DNA of 64,000 bases, from positions 1-64,000 of the forward strand of contig NZ_VOLC01000022.1 in NCBI RefSeq assembly GCF_009797935.1, in the 5' to 3' direction. Position 1 is the stretch's first letter. Each line of letters opens with the position of its first letter. Positions 34,499 to 43,530 of the stretch are shown here, piece by piece. The translations under genes were made by a program, and so were the position numbers. A model generated the notes under the pieces. It was not told the origin of the DNA. It saw only the letters and a program-made list of their open reading frames with translations, and did no database searches. Origin of the DNA: Lunatibacter salilacus. Its GTDB lineage: Bacteria; Bacteroidota; Bacteroidia; Cytophagales; Cyclobacteriaceae.

Positions 34499-36904
34499 TT
34501 AAAATTCGATGATTATTCCTACGGTTGGCAAAATCGATCCGGCTGTGTTTCTAACACTCCGCAACAAATACCTGTTGGGATCTGTGGGGTCTACCACGGG
34601 TAAGCCTTGCTCATCTCTGATTGCCACCAGTCGATCCGGTTGTTCTGCTTGAAAATTATAGGCATTTTGTATGTCGAAATACCAGTTTAGATTCCAGCGG
34701 TCGAAAAAGTATTTTTTGTCCACACGGAGATCTAATTGATGAAAACTATTTAACCGAGGTTCGTTGATCCGGCTATAGTCAAAGATTCCTTGGTTAAACA
34801 AATCCCAGTTGGACCTTAGAGATGAAGCCTCCACATCAAAAGGTATATAAGGTGTGCCTCCCAAGAACCTCCATCTAGCACCAATTTCCCAGTCTCTATT
34901 CAGCCTCTTTCCTGCTGTGAGACTTACGATGAAGCGGTTGTCCCAGGCAGATGGGATAAAGCCTACAGTATTGGGGTTTGTAAATTCACTTCTAACTAAA
35001 GTTAAGGCCGCTATACCATAAAAATCATTGAACAAGCGCTGCTGGGCCAGGAATTCCAACCCATATGCCCGACCCTCAGCATCGGAGCGTACTGCTTCGT
35101 TGCCGATGACACCAAAATCCGCCCCCAAGTTGGAAAGGGCTATTCCGTTTTGAATAGAGGAGGGGTAGTTGTTATATAGCTTATAAAAACCCTCTATGGT
35201 AAACCGCCGGTTCTTATCTGGTTTTTGGATTTCTATTCCTGAAATAAAGTGCGTGGAACGTATATATCGCACATCGTTTTCCTGATTGAGGAGGATACCT
35301 GCGTTATTTCTGAAACCCAGTACGGTATAGGGGGGCTTTTGATAATAGATTCCTGCATTGGCTGTCCAGAATAGATTATTTCTAAGTTGATAACTGACGG
35401 AAAGCCTCGGGCTAATCTGATTTAGTGGGTTGCTTGCGGTGGATCCAAAGTCACTACCATCCATCCGAATCCCGCCACTTACAAGTAGTTTTTCGTTGTA
35501 ATATTTTTTGCTTCCTTGAATAAACGCACCATACGAATTAAAATAAGAAGTTGCGTTTATGTCTAAGGCTAGACCGTCTGATTCGGTTGCTTGTCGGCTA
35601 AAGTTTTCTATGTAGTATCGGCTAAATTCATAATTCACGCCATATTTTAGGGTGTAGCCCTTACCGAAAATACTGTTTTCCGCACGGAATTTATTCTCAC
35701 TTTCTTGAGAGAGGTAATTGAATATGAGATTTGCCGGATTGGATTCATCGTTATTGAGGTATTTATACGACCTGTTATTCAGCATGTTTCGGCTCAGTAT
35801 GTAGGTCCAGAAGCCGTTTGAGCGAAAGCGCTTAAGTTTTACTCCTGTAGCATAGTTCCACTGTGTGGATATAGGCAGATTATTTAATAGAAACAACCTA
35901 TCATCCCGTTCTTCTTCCGTTTCCTCGGATGGGACATCAAAGTTCAGTACAAATTGGTCGATTGCGCCGACTCCCAGGAAAGTAAGCTCTGTTTTATCGT
36001 TAATTTTGGTTTTGGTTTTGAGGGTAAAATCGTGGAATGTTGGCAGGAATGGCAACCCGATTAGCCGGAATAAGCCTTGTAAATAGGATCTCCTTGCCGA
36101 GAGGATATAAGTCGTCTTCTCACTTATCGGACCTTCATTCGATAGGGTAAGCTCGCTTGCACCAACTGTAAGTTGGGTCAACATTTTGTCTCTGCGGCCA
36201 TCCTTCAACTCGAATTCAAAAAATGAGCTTAGAGAATTCATCCGGTTTGCTGGAAAGGCACCGCTGATGACATCTACGTTTTTTATCAAATTCACATTTA
36301 AAATACCTAATGGTCCCCCGGAAGATCCTTGTGTGGCAAAGTGATTGATGACAGGGACCTCAAATTCATCTATAAAAAATTTGTTTTCATTTGGAGCTCC
36401 CCCACGAATGATGATGTCATTACGGAAGCTCGCGGTACTTGCAACTCCAGGTAGTGCTTGGATTACACGGCTTATATCCCGATTTCCTCCTGGATACCTT
36501 TCTATTTCGTTTGCATTTAGCTTTCTGGCGGAAATGGGTGTATCCTCAGATCGGGAGAATTCTGATGAAACTACAACTTCCTCCAAATCGGAAGCCTCTT
36601 CTTCCAGTTCAAAATCCAGCTGAACTGAACGAGCCAATGTTACCTGAACCTCAAAGATAGTTTTCGGTTTGAATCCAATGAAGGATGCACGGACATTATA
36701 CAGGCCGGGAGCGATACCCTCCAGTTGGTAAAAGCCCTTTTCATCAGTAACTGTCCCTTTATCCGTACCTTGAATTACGATATTGGCAAAAGGTATGGGT
36801 TCATTATTGACCGGATTAAACACCCGTCCTTGGATACTTCCCTGTTGGGCAAACAGGAATGTGGAGATCACTGAAAAATAAAGCAAAATCAATAACTTTT
36901 TCAT
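34499..36904 (-). CDS. TonB-dependent outer-membrane receptor
   Basis: 801 residues. A signal peptide (1-19) is followed by a carboxypeptidase-regulatory-like domain (about 22-105; QGRVFNPVNNEPIPFANIVIQGTDKGTVTDEKGFYQLEGIAPGLYNVRASFIGF). A plug (about 120-235; ISRVIQALPGVASTASFRNDIIIRGGAPNENKFFIDEFEVPVINHFATQG) precedes a barrel ending SILPTVGIIIEF. The plug motif RGGAPNEN and the internal RSEFTNPNTVGFIPSAWDNRF are typical for this subgroup. The 28-base gap to the co-directional barrel gene suggests an operon. No SusD partner; substrate unknown. Confidence 0.93.
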   Translation of the reverse strand: MKKLLILLYFSVISTFLFAQQGSIQGRVFNPVNNEPIPFANIVIQGTDKGTVTDEKGFYQLEGIAPGLYNVRASFIGFKPKTIFEVQVTLARSVQLDFELEEEASDLEEVVVSSEFSRSEDTPISARKLNANEIERYPGGNRDISRVIQALPGVASTASFRNDIIIRGGAPNENKFFIDEFEVPVINHFATQGSSGGPLGILNVNLIKNVDVISGAFPANRMNSLSSFFEFELKDGRRDKMLTQLTVGASELTLSNEGPISEKTTYILSARRSYLQGLFRLIGLPFLPTFHDFTLKTKTKINDKTELTFLGVGAIDQFVLNFDVPSEETEEERDDRLFLLNNLPISTQWNYATGVKLKRFRSNGFWTYILSRNMLNNRSYKYLNNDESNPANLIFNYLSQESENKFRAENSIFGKGYTLKYGVNYEFSRYYIENFSRQATESDGLALDINATSYFNSYGAFIQGSKKYYNEKLLVSGGIRMDGSDFGSTASNPLNQISPRLSVSYQLRNNLFWTANAGIYYQKPPYTVLGFRNNAGILLNQENDVRYIRSTHFISGIEIQKPDKNRRFTIEGFYKLYNNYPSSIQNGIALSNLGADFGVIGNEAVRSDAEGRAYGLEFLAQQRLFNDFYGIAALTLVRSEFTNPNTVGFIPSAWDNRFIVSLTAGKRLNRDWEIGARWRFLGGTPYIPFDVEASSLRSNWDLFNQGIFDYSRINEPRLNSFHQLDLRVDKKYFFDRWNLNWYFDIQNAYNFQAEQPDRLVAIRDEQGLPVVDPTDPNRYLLRSVRNTAGSILPTVGIIIEF

Positions 36905-36998
36905 ACTGAAATTATGGTTTCAATAGGTAAATCGAAATAAGAGCAAAAGGTTTAGGTATAAGCTGAAAAAATGTGATTATAACTGATTTTTAAAGAAA

Positions 36999-37712
36999 TT
37001 AATTTTGACGATTTTCTTTTACTTTCCATAGGCGCCACCATGGAGTTCCTGGGGAATCATGGTGTTCATAATGATACCCGAAGAAATAACAACTTATGAA
37101 GGCCCAAAAATGATTTTTTGCTTGGGACCCTGAATGGTGCTTATTGGTATGGTTGCCTTTGTGGGGTAGGTATGTTCCAAAATAAAAAAGCTGTACGGTA
37201 GCCAGAATTGCCGGAACCATCCAAAACACAATCAGGTTCACCTGGGGAATGAAAAGCTTTAACACGTTAAAAGTAACAGCCATTAGCAAAAACTGCCAAA
37301 TAGATAAGTAGGTAGTGATAAAGCTCCAATACCAAATGAAGAAATTATGGGAAGGATGGTAGTCTGGGTCGTTCTCTGTCGCTACAAAGCGGTGATGCTC
37401 GTGATGTTTGGGAAATAATTTCCAATAGAAATTGTAGGAATACAACAGGGAAGAAAACCAGCCAATAGCATGATTTAAACGTTTGTTATCCGAGACCAAC
37501 CCATGCATGGCATCGTGAGCAGTGATAAATAAGCCCGTGTACAAGTGCATCTGTACCAATATACCTAGGTAAATCCAGGGATTCCAGAAATCAATTTGAA
37601 TTTGGAGCAAATAGTATAGGGACAAGAACCACGCTCCAATAATCAGTAAGGCGATTAAGACACCTTTCAAATCTTTGGGCGATTTTGAGGCCTTTGTTGG
37701 TGTTGATATCAT
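36999..37712 (-). CDS. crtW: Beta-carotene ketolase (CrtW type)
   Basis: 237 residues, membrane di-iron desaturase fold. Histidine boxes are HDAMH (66-70), HHEHH (103-107) and HYEHH (214-218). The CrtW-specific contexts are FYWKLFPKHHEHH, FGTYLPH (178-184) and EHHDSPGTPWWRLW. CrtW adds keto groups at C4/C4' of beta-ionone rings, giving echinenone, canthaxanthin or, with CrtZ, astaxanthin. It is the last gene of the crt operon, 31 bases after ispH. A general acyl-lipid desaturase is less likely given these motifs. Confidence 0.85.
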   Translation of the reverse strand: MISTPTKASKSPKDLKGVLIALLIIGAWFLSLYYLLQIQIDFWNPWIYLGILVQMHLYTGLFITAHDAMHGLVSDNKRLNHAIGWFSSLLYSYNFYWKLFPKHHEHHRFVATENDPDYHPSHNFFIWYWSFITTYLSIWQFLLMAVTFNVLKLFIPQVNLIVFWMVPAILATVQLFYFGTYLPHKGNHTNKHHSGSQAKNHFWAFISCYFFGYHYEHHDSPGTPWWRLWKVKENRQN

Positions 37713-37743
37713 ATTCGAAAAACAACCAAAAATCGATTTTCAT

Positions 37744-38589
37744 TCAAAATGTCACAATTCGTTCTTTCACTAGTTCCATCAGCCACATGGGAGTGGAAGT
37801 AGCACCACAAATCCCTATCGATTCATTTGCACTAAACCAAGAGGGATTGACCTCATCCGGATTGGAAACAAAATAGGTTTTAGGATTTTTATCTTTGCAC
37901 ACATTAAACAATACTTTTCCGTTGGAAGATTTAGTTCCGCTGACAAATACGATATGATCGAATTTTGAAGAAAAATCCCGTAATTCTTTATCACGGTTTG
38001 ATACTTGCCGGCAAATGGTGTCATTGGTGTTGATCGTAATCCCATTGTCACGGAGGATTTGATTAATTTCATAGAATTTATCCGTGCTTTTGGTAGTTTG
38101 GCTGTATAGCGTAATAGTTCGAGGTAAAGAAGGAATGTCCAGTTCAGAAATATCCTGAAAAACAATTGCCTTGTTACCTGTCTGCCCCAATAATCCGATA
38201 ACCTCTGCATGGCCGTGTTTTCCATAGATATAGATGGTCTCATCCTTATCGTAGGAATTTTTAATTCTGTTTTGAAGTTTTAACACCACCGGGCAACTGG
38301 CGTCAATAAGGGTCAGGTTGTTGTTAATAGCTAATTCGTAAGTGGAAGGAGGTTCTCCGTGTGCTCTTATTAGCACCTTTTCTCCCTTTAGCTTTTTGAG
38401 GTCGTCGTGATTGATGATGATGAGTCCCTTCTTGGTCAGCCGTTTTACTTCTTCATCGTTATGCACGATGTCTCCAAGGCAATATAAGTAGCCTTCTTCA
38501 TCCAGAATTTCCTCTGCCATCTCAATGGCATACACAACACCAAAACAAAAGCCAGAATGCTGGTCAATATGGACGTGGAGATTTAACAT
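37744..38589 (-). CDS. ispH: 4-hydroxy-3-methylbut-2-enyl diphosphate reductase IspH
   Basis: 281 residues. It catalyses the last MEP-pathway step, making IPP and DMAPP with a [4Fe-4S] cluster. Cluster cysteines visible are C15 (HSGFCFGV), C99 (DASCPVV) and C193 (TICRQVSNRDKEL). Further motifs are LIRAHGEPPS and IGICGATSTPMWLM. Its place inside the carotenoid operon (three bases after lycopene cyclase, 31 before crtW) links isoprenoid supply to pigment output. The window shows no second copy. Confidence 0.95.
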   Translation of the reverse strand: MLNLHVHIDQHSGFCFGVVYAIEMAEEILDEEGYLYCLGDIVHNDEEVKRLTKKGLIIINHDDLKKLKGEKVLIRAHGEPPSTYELAINNNLTLIDASCPVVLKLQNRIKNSYDKDETIYIYGKHGHAEVIGLLGQTGNKAIVFQDISELDIPSLPRTITLYSQTTKSTDKFYEINQILRDNGITINTNDTICRQVSNRDKELRDFSSKFDHIVFVSGTKSSNGKVLFNVCKDKNPKTYFVSNPDEVNPSWFSANESIGICGATSTPMWLMELVKERIVTF

Positions 38590-38592
38590 AGG

Positions 38593-39303
38593 TTATAAAC
38601 TTTCCCTTCTTCGAAATGTTTTATTTTCCTTCACCTTTTCGTAAACCGTATTGATTAACAAAAGCATACTCAAATTATAAACGGTATCTTCAATGGGAAC
38701 TGTTCCAATTCGGATTGAAAGATTTTCTTCATTATTATATTTTACAATAGGTTCGTCAATGAAAGAACCAGTTAAAATGCCATTTACTAACATAAACGGT
38801 ATAAGGGTAACCAGATAAGCCAATAGAAACTTGCCGAAGTGCTTATCTTTAAAGATAATGAAATGAACGGACAATACAGCAGCCGCAAATATAAAATTTA
38901 CTGATGTGTACATTTTGTCGGTGTGAATAATCCCTAAAAAAACAAATATGGGAATTAAAGCTAAAAGAAGGTGTTTCGAGAAAGGTTTGAAAATGTCCTT
39001 CTTTACAAAGTATTTCAAAACCTCATAAATAAACACGCATGCATAAGGAACTATAAAGAAAAATGCCCATTCTTCCACCGGTAATTCCAAAAAATAAATA
39101 CCTAATATATAGCGAGGATTAAACTCCCAAATACCTATCACAGTAAACCAATGATCCCAAGCAATAAAAATTGCAGCCATTATCAACGTAGCCGGAATAA
39201 GGGCATACAGGTTTTTGGCGTATTGGATGCGGTGTTCGAAAGATTGGGACAAAGGATATGAAAGAGTAAAAATCATTAGCCCCAAATAGTAGTATTTTTC
39301 CAT
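38593..39303 (-). CDS. Lycopene cyclase, CarR/CrtYcd-type membrane protein
   Basis: 236 residues with about seven membrane helices arranged as two lycopene-cyclase domains. The first has MIFTLSYPLSQSFEHRI, FIAWDHWFTVIGIWEFNPRYILGIYFLELPVEEWAFFFIVPYACVFIYEVL. The key phrases W-D, G-x-W-x-F-N-P-x-Y and P-x-EE-x-x-FF are those of the heterodimeric/fused bacterial-fungal cyclase family. It converts lycopene to beta-carotene. Its ATG overlaps the crtB stop by one base (TAATG), indicating translational coupling. Confidence 0.9.
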   Translation of the reverse strand: MEKYYYLGLMIFTLSYPLSQSFEHRIQYAKNLYALIPATLIMAAIFIAWDHWFTVIGIWEFNPRYILGIYFLELPVEEWAFFFIVPYACVFIYEVLKYFVKKDIFKPFSKHLLLALIPIFVFLGIIHTDKMYTSVNFIFAAAVLSVHFIIFKDKHFGKFLLAYLVTLIPFMLVNGILTGSFIDEPIVKYNNEENLSIRIGTVPIEDTVYNLSMLLLINTVYEKVKENKTFRRRESL

Positions 39304-40148
39304 TAGCTAATCCCGAGTTTTAACCCAAAATAGGTCCTAATCAACAGGGATATTTTTCTGGCATTAGGAATTCGGATACGGTGGCAAGTAATGACCTCAG
39401 GTGATAGTCCTTTAATTTTGAAAAACAACTTTAAGTAATAGAGGTAGGCAATCTTTACCCCCATCATAGCTCCTTTGGGCAACTTGTGAATGCCGATGAG
39501 AGCTTCATCAAAATCTCTTTGAATGTCTTCCTCAATGGATTTTTTAGTAGCTTGGTCAAAACTTTTAAATTCAACTCCCGGAAAATATACGCGTCCCCGT
39601 TCTTCATAATCACTCTTTATATCTCTCAGGAAATTGACCTTCTGGAAAGCAGCACCTAGTTTGCAAGCAGGATGTTTTAGCTTTGCGTACATCGTTTCAT
39701 CTCCCTGACAAAATACTTTTAAGCACATTAAGCCTACTACTTCCGCAGATCCATAAATATATTCCTGATATTTCGTGTCGTCATATTTCGTGAAGTCTAG
39801 GTCCATTTCCATGCTATGCAGAAACGCTTTAATTAGGTCTTTGTCGATATTATATCGATTGACGATTACCTGAAAAGAGTTCAAAACAGGATTTAGGCTG
39901 ATTCCTTTTTCAATTGCTTTATAGGTGTCTTCCGCAAATTCATCCAGAAGAGCTTTCTTGTCAAACTCATGGAAAGTGTCAACGATTTCGTCCGCATATC
40001 GGACAAATCCATAAATGGCATAAATTGCCATGTGGTATTTTTTGTCCAGCGTACGTATACCGAGTGTAAAGGAGGTACTGTATCGTTGGGTAATTAATTT
40101 ACTACATTCAAATGTGGTTTCCTCAAATAGCAGTTTAGAGTCTATCAT
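39303..40148 (-). CDS. crtB: Phytoene synthase (squalene/phytoene synthase family)
   Basis: About 281 residues from the ATG at 40148 (the longer frame starts at TTG). It condenses two geranylgeranyl diphosphates to phytoene. Aspartate-rich regions are YGFVRYADEIVDTFHEFD and NFLRDIKSDYEERGRVYFPGVEF, with YIYGSAEVVGLMCLKVF between them. The position between crtI and the cyclase fixes phytoene rather than squalene as the product. Confidence 0.94.
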   Translation of the reverse strand: MIDSKLLFEETTFECSKLITQRYSTSFTLGIRTLDKKYHMAIYAIYGFVRYADEIVDTFHEFDKKALLDEFAEDTYKAIEKGISLNPVLNSFQVIVNRYNIDKDLIKAFLHSMEMDLDFTKYDDTKYQEYIYGSAEVVGLMCLKVFCQGDETMYAKLKHPACKLGAAFQKVNFLRDIKSDYEERGRVYFPGVEFKSFDQATKKSIEEDIQRDFDEALIGIHKLPKGAMMGVKIAYLYYLKLFFKIKGLSPEVITCHRIRIPNARKISLLIRTYFGLKLGIS

Positions 40149-40167
40149 AGCGTTCAATATAAGGAAA

Positions 40168-41652
40168 TTATAACATTTTATGTTCTTTTTCTACCTCGTT
40201 GGCTACCACGCCTCCCGAGATAAGGGACGGGGGCACCCCCGGGCCTGGCACGGTTAACTGGCCTGTGTAATATAGGTTGGACACCTTTTTGCTTTTCAGT
40301 GACGGTTTGAGCAAGGCCGTTTGCGTTAAGGTATTAGCCAAACCGTAGGCATTCCCCTTGAAAGCATTATAATCTGCTTTGAAATCGCTGTGAGCATATG
40401 ATTTTTTATAAATTACATGCTCTCTAATTTTTTGTCCAGTAAGGTACTCCAGCCTATCCATCACAAGGTGATAGTATTTTTCACGAATTTCCTCACCATC
40501 ATTCAGGTTTGGAGCCAAGGGGATCAGGAGAAACAAATTTTCCATCCCCTCTGGTGCTACTGTGGGATCTGTAATTGAAGGAACTGATGCGTAAAATAGT
40601 GGTTTTTCCGGCCATCGTGGGTGTGTATAGATGGCATCGGCATGTGGACCAAGAGGCTCATCAAAAAACAAATTGTGGTGTAGGAGGTTATCGAGTCGCT
40701 TATCTACACCAAGGTAAAAAAGCAGGGAAGATGGTGCCATCACACGCTTATCCCAATAGGAATCTGTATAGTTCCTATATTCTTTATCCAGCAGATGGGT
40801 ATCTACATGGTGGTAGTCTGCCCCAGCTACGATGATATCCGCTAACAGGATTTCGCCTGTCTCTAACGTTACGGATTTAGCCCTAGCTTGGTCTACATTT
40901 ATTTTCTTTACTGGAGAATTATATCGGAAGATTACCCCTTTTTCTTCCGCTAACGTTACCATGCCATCAATAATCTTGTGCATTCCTCCTTTCGGATACC
41001 AAGTTCCCAGTGCAATATCCGCATAATTCATCAGGCTATATAGCGCTGGAATTTTTTGTGCTGTTTCACCTAGAAAAAGCACCGGAAACTCCATCAACCT
41101 AATAATTTTATCTTCCGTGAAGAATTTTCTCACATGAGTGGACATAGATTGAAAAATATCCATTCGGAATAGGTCTCTTAACAGCGAAAATCTGGCAAAT
41201 TCCATCAATGACCGACTTGGCTTGGTTACCAAGTCATGGATTCCAACTTGGTATTTATATGCAGCTTGGGCAAGAAATTTGTCCAGTTGCTTCGATGCAC
41301 CGGGTTCTAACCTTTCAAGCATCGCCTTAAATTCTTGCAGATCTGCCGGAATGTCCAACCTATCGTCTTTTCCAAAGATGACGGCGTAGGAAGGATCAAG
41401 TCGGATTAGGTCATAGTAATCACTTACTTTCTTTCCAAAATGCGCAAAATAATTGTCGAAAACGTCGGGCATCCAATACCAGCTCGGTCCCATATCAAAT
41501 ACAAATCCCTCTGTGCTGAACTTTCTTGCCCGGCCTCCGGGGGTGGTGTTTTTTTCTAATAAGGTAACTTGGTATCCTTTGTTTGCCAAGTGAGTGGCAG
41601 CTGAAATCCCAGCAAATCCAGAACCGATCACTACCACATGTTTTGCGGACAT
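40168..41652 (-). CDS. crtI: Phytoene desaturase CrtI
   Basis: 494 residues. It introduces the double bonds that turn phytoene into lycopene. The FAD-binding N terminus is HVVVIGSGFAGISAATHLANKGYQVTLLEKNTTPGGRARKFSTEGFVFDMGPSWYWMPD. The C-terminal CrtI signature is NLYYTGQLTVPGPGVPPSLISGGVVANEV. It lies two bases after the ECF sigma gene, so both are on one transcript. Confidence 0.95.
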   Translation of the reverse strand: MSAKHVVVIGSGFAGISAATHLANKGYQVTLLEKNTTPGGRARKFSTEGFVFDMGPSWYWMPDVFDNYFAHFGKKVSDYYDLIRLDPSYAVIFGKDDRLDIPADLQEFKAMLERLEPGASKQLDKFLAQAAYKYQVGIHDLVTKPSRSLMEFARFSLLRDLFRMDIFQSMSTHVRKFFTEDKIIRLMEFPVLFLGETAQKIPALYSLMNYADIALGTWYPKGGMHKIIDGMVTLAEEKGVIFRYNSPVKKINVDQARAKSVTLETGEILLADIIVAGADYHHVDTHLLDKEYRNYTDSYWDKRVMAPSSLLFYLGVDKRLDNLLHHNLFFDEPLGPHADAIYTHPRWPEKPLFYASVPSITDPTVAPEGMENLFLLIPLAPNLNDGEEIREKYYHLVMDRLEYLTGQKIREHVIYKKSYAHSDFKADYNAFKGNAYGLANTLTQTALLKPSLKSKKVSNLYYTGQLTVPGPGVPPSLISGGVVANEVEKEHKML

Positions 41653-41653
41653 A

Positions 41654-42172
41654 TTAATTTTTTGTTTGATAGACGCAAAGATCGTCCTTCAGTAGTTTCC
41701 TTGCAATATGGATTCGATTTTTTACAGTTCCAATAGGGATTTCCAACTTTTCAGCAATCTCATGATACTTAAAACCTCTGAAATGCATCATAAAAGGATT
41801 CTTATACACATCATCTAAGTTACCTATAGCTGTGGTGATATCTTTCATGGCGAATTCTCCATAGGCGTCATTTTCAATGATTGCAGCACCCGAATTGATA
41901 AAATGAAGGTTGTCCGAAGTATCTACAAAAGTCCCCCTTCTCACCATACGCTGGTAGTTGGTGATGAACGTATTTTTCATTATCGTATATAACCAAGCTT
42001 TTAGATTGGTTCCGTCAGTAAATTTGTCTTTGTTGGTAAAAGCTTTGACCATGGTGTCCTGCAGGAGATCATTTGCATCGTCTAAGTCCCTTGTTAATTT
42101 AAGCGCAAACGGTTTCAAAGACTTGGTCAATTTTGTGAGTGAATAACTGAATTCAAGTGTTGTCATGGTCAT
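41654..42172 (-). CDS. ECF-type RNA polymerase sigma factor, first gene of the carotenoid operon
   Basis: 172 residues (two ATGs, 42172 and 42166, are both usable). Sigma region 2 is LKLTRDLDDANDLLQDTMVKAFTNKDKFTDGTNLKAWLYTIMKNTFITNYQR; region 4 is VYKNPFMMHFRGFKYHEIAEKLEIPIGTVKNRIHIARKLLKDDL. No anti-sigma gene is adjacent. It probably drives the operon it leads, possibly in response to light or oxidative stress as in other carotenogenic bacteria; that last point is inference. Confidence 0.93.
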   Translation of the reverse strand: MTMTTLEFSYSLTKLTKSLKPFALKLTRDLDDANDLLQDTMVKAFTNKDKFTDGTNLKAWLYTIMKNTFITNYQRMVRRGTFVDTSDNLHFINSGAAIIENDAYGEFAMKDITTAIGNLDDVYKNPFMMHFRGFKYHEIAEKLEIPIGTVKNRIHIARKLLKDDLCVYQTKN

Positions 42173-42188
42173 TTGTTTTTTGTTTAAT

Positions 42189-42219
42189 CAAAAGTATAAT
42201 ATCCTAAACAAAATAACAA
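42189..42219 (-). promoter_or_regulatory. Promoter of the carotenoid operon
   Basis: On the minus strand, TTG (42219-42217), a 20-base spacer, then TACTTTTG (42196-42189) match the housekeeping Bacteroidota promoter, 17 bases before the sigma-factor start. The operon may thus have a constitutive promoter in addition to any self-driven one. Confidence 0.6.
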
Positions 42220-42280
42220 GCATTTTGTCTAATATATTTTAAAAAAAATTCCACAATATCTCTAGCGAAAGCAATTAAAC

Positions 42281-42305
42281 AAAAAAAAAGCCCTTTAAGA
42301 GGGCT
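42281..42305 (-). terminator. Rho-independent terminator of the dipeptidase operon
   Basis: On the minus strand, AGCCCT-CTTAA-AGGGCT followed by nine T residues. It closes the GntP/RidA/aldolase/dipeptidase operon and separates it from the carotenoid operon promoter. Confidence 0.88.
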
Positions 42306-42413
42306 ATAGTCGATGGTTTCTTAAATAAAAGGCGAAAAAAAAAATATTGAAAAAATAAATTGTTTAACCAATAATGGCATTTGTTAAAAAAAAGTAAAGA
42401 GTAATTTCGATAA

Positions 42414-43484
42414 TTAGCCCCAGGCTTTTTTAAGGAATCGAATCCAGTTGCCATGCATAACTTTCTCAATGTCATCTAACTTATACCCCCGATTTTGAAG
42501 CATAGTCGGGATTCTTCCCAAATCGGCAATGGTCTCCAAGTCATAGGGGCTTTGTTCCCTGCCATAAGCTCCGTCCAAATCCGTCCCTATGCCGATATGG
42601 TTTGCATTGCCCGCCAACTGACAAATATGATCCATGTGATCTATGATTTTCTCCAGATCGCAGTCCATTTCTTTGGGCAGAGATTTTCCACGAATCCACC
42701 CCGGAACCATCATCCAGGCATCTAAAGCACCCCCTATAACTGCTCCCCTATCTATCAACGCCTTTATCTGATCATCACTGAACTGGCGGTTATGGTTTAC
42801 AAGGGACCTGCAATTGCTATGGCTTGCCCATACATTGCCACTGAAATGATCCAGAGCTTCCCAGAAACTGTCATCACAGAGGTGGGTGGCGTCCAATATG
42901 ATATTGAGGGATTCCATAAGTTTAAGTAATTCTTGACCTTTTTTTCCCATAAATCCGGTTGCGTCGGTACCCTGGGCATACCGTCCAGGTCCATAGTGCG
43001 CAGGGCCAAGTGCCCTTAGACCTGACTCGTAGCTTTTTTCAAGATAGCTGAGGTCTACAATGGAATCTGCCCCTTCAAGCGATAAAATATAGCCTATGGG
43101 AGATTCGGCATTGGGGACTTGGTTCATCCACAAATCAAGGTGCTTTTCCAGAGAAGGAAGATCGTTGACCTGAACCATTTCCCCCGCATCCTCCATAGCT
43201 TTGTACCAGGCCAACTGCCCCTGGGTTTGGGCCCAAGCTTGAGCGGGGGAATGCCAGCCGGGTAAAGGGTTGTCCGGTGCTACATAACGTGCGATTTGGG
43301 TGGCTACCACAAGTCCTATGTTTCCCTCCCGTAGGGTAGGGAGTGAAACGGTGGCGTTTCCCCTGTCCGGTTTGTCAGTAAGCCCTTTTTCCCGGGCATT
43401 AATTTCTTTTACTGGCCTAGTTAAATCCCTGTTCCATTCTAGGGCATTCATGCTGAGATCCAGGTGAGCATCTATCGTAAACAT
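42414..43484 (-). CDS. Membrane dipeptidase (peptidase M19, renal dipeptidase family)
   Basis: 356 residues. Zinc ligands of the M19 TIM barrel are visible: FTIDAHLDLSMNALEW, a Glu in YILSLEGADSIVD, LDATHLCDDSFWEALDHFSGNVWASHSNCRSLVNHNRQFSDDQIKAL, and NHIGIGTDLDGAYG. There is no signal peptide, so it acts in the cytosol. M19 enzymes hydrolyse dipeptides, tolerating or preferring a C-terminal D-residue. It is the last gene of an operon with a D-threonine-aldolase-type enzyme, RidA and a GntP permease, which suggests release of D-amino acids. Confidence 0.9.
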   Translation of the reverse strand: MFTIDAHLDLSMNALEWNRDLTRPVKEINAREKGLTDKPDRGNATVSLPTLREGNIGLVVATQIARYVAPDNPLPGWHSPAQAWAQTQGQLAWYKAMEDAGEMVQVNDLPSLEKHLDLWMNQVPNAESPIGYILSLEGADSIVDLSYLEKSYESGLRALGPAHYGPGRYAQGTDATGFMGKKGQELLKLMESLNIILDATHLCDDSFWEALDHFSGNVWASHSNCRSLVNHNRQFSDDQIKALIDRGAVIGGALDAWMMVPGWIRGKSLPKEMDCDLEKIIDHMDHICQLAGNANHIGIGTDLDGAYGREQSPYDLETIADLGRIPTMLQNRGYKLDDIEKVMHGNWIRFLKKAWG

Positions 43485-43530
43485 ATATTTTTGTAAAATT
43501 TCATGCCATAAGGCAAATGAGTTATCTTAA

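Noticed and set aside
36999-37712. Acyl-lipid fatty-acid desaturase instead of CrtW
   Set aside because: FYWKLFPKHHEHH, FGTYLPH and EHHDSPGTPWW are ketolase-type contexts, and the gene ends a carotenoid operon.
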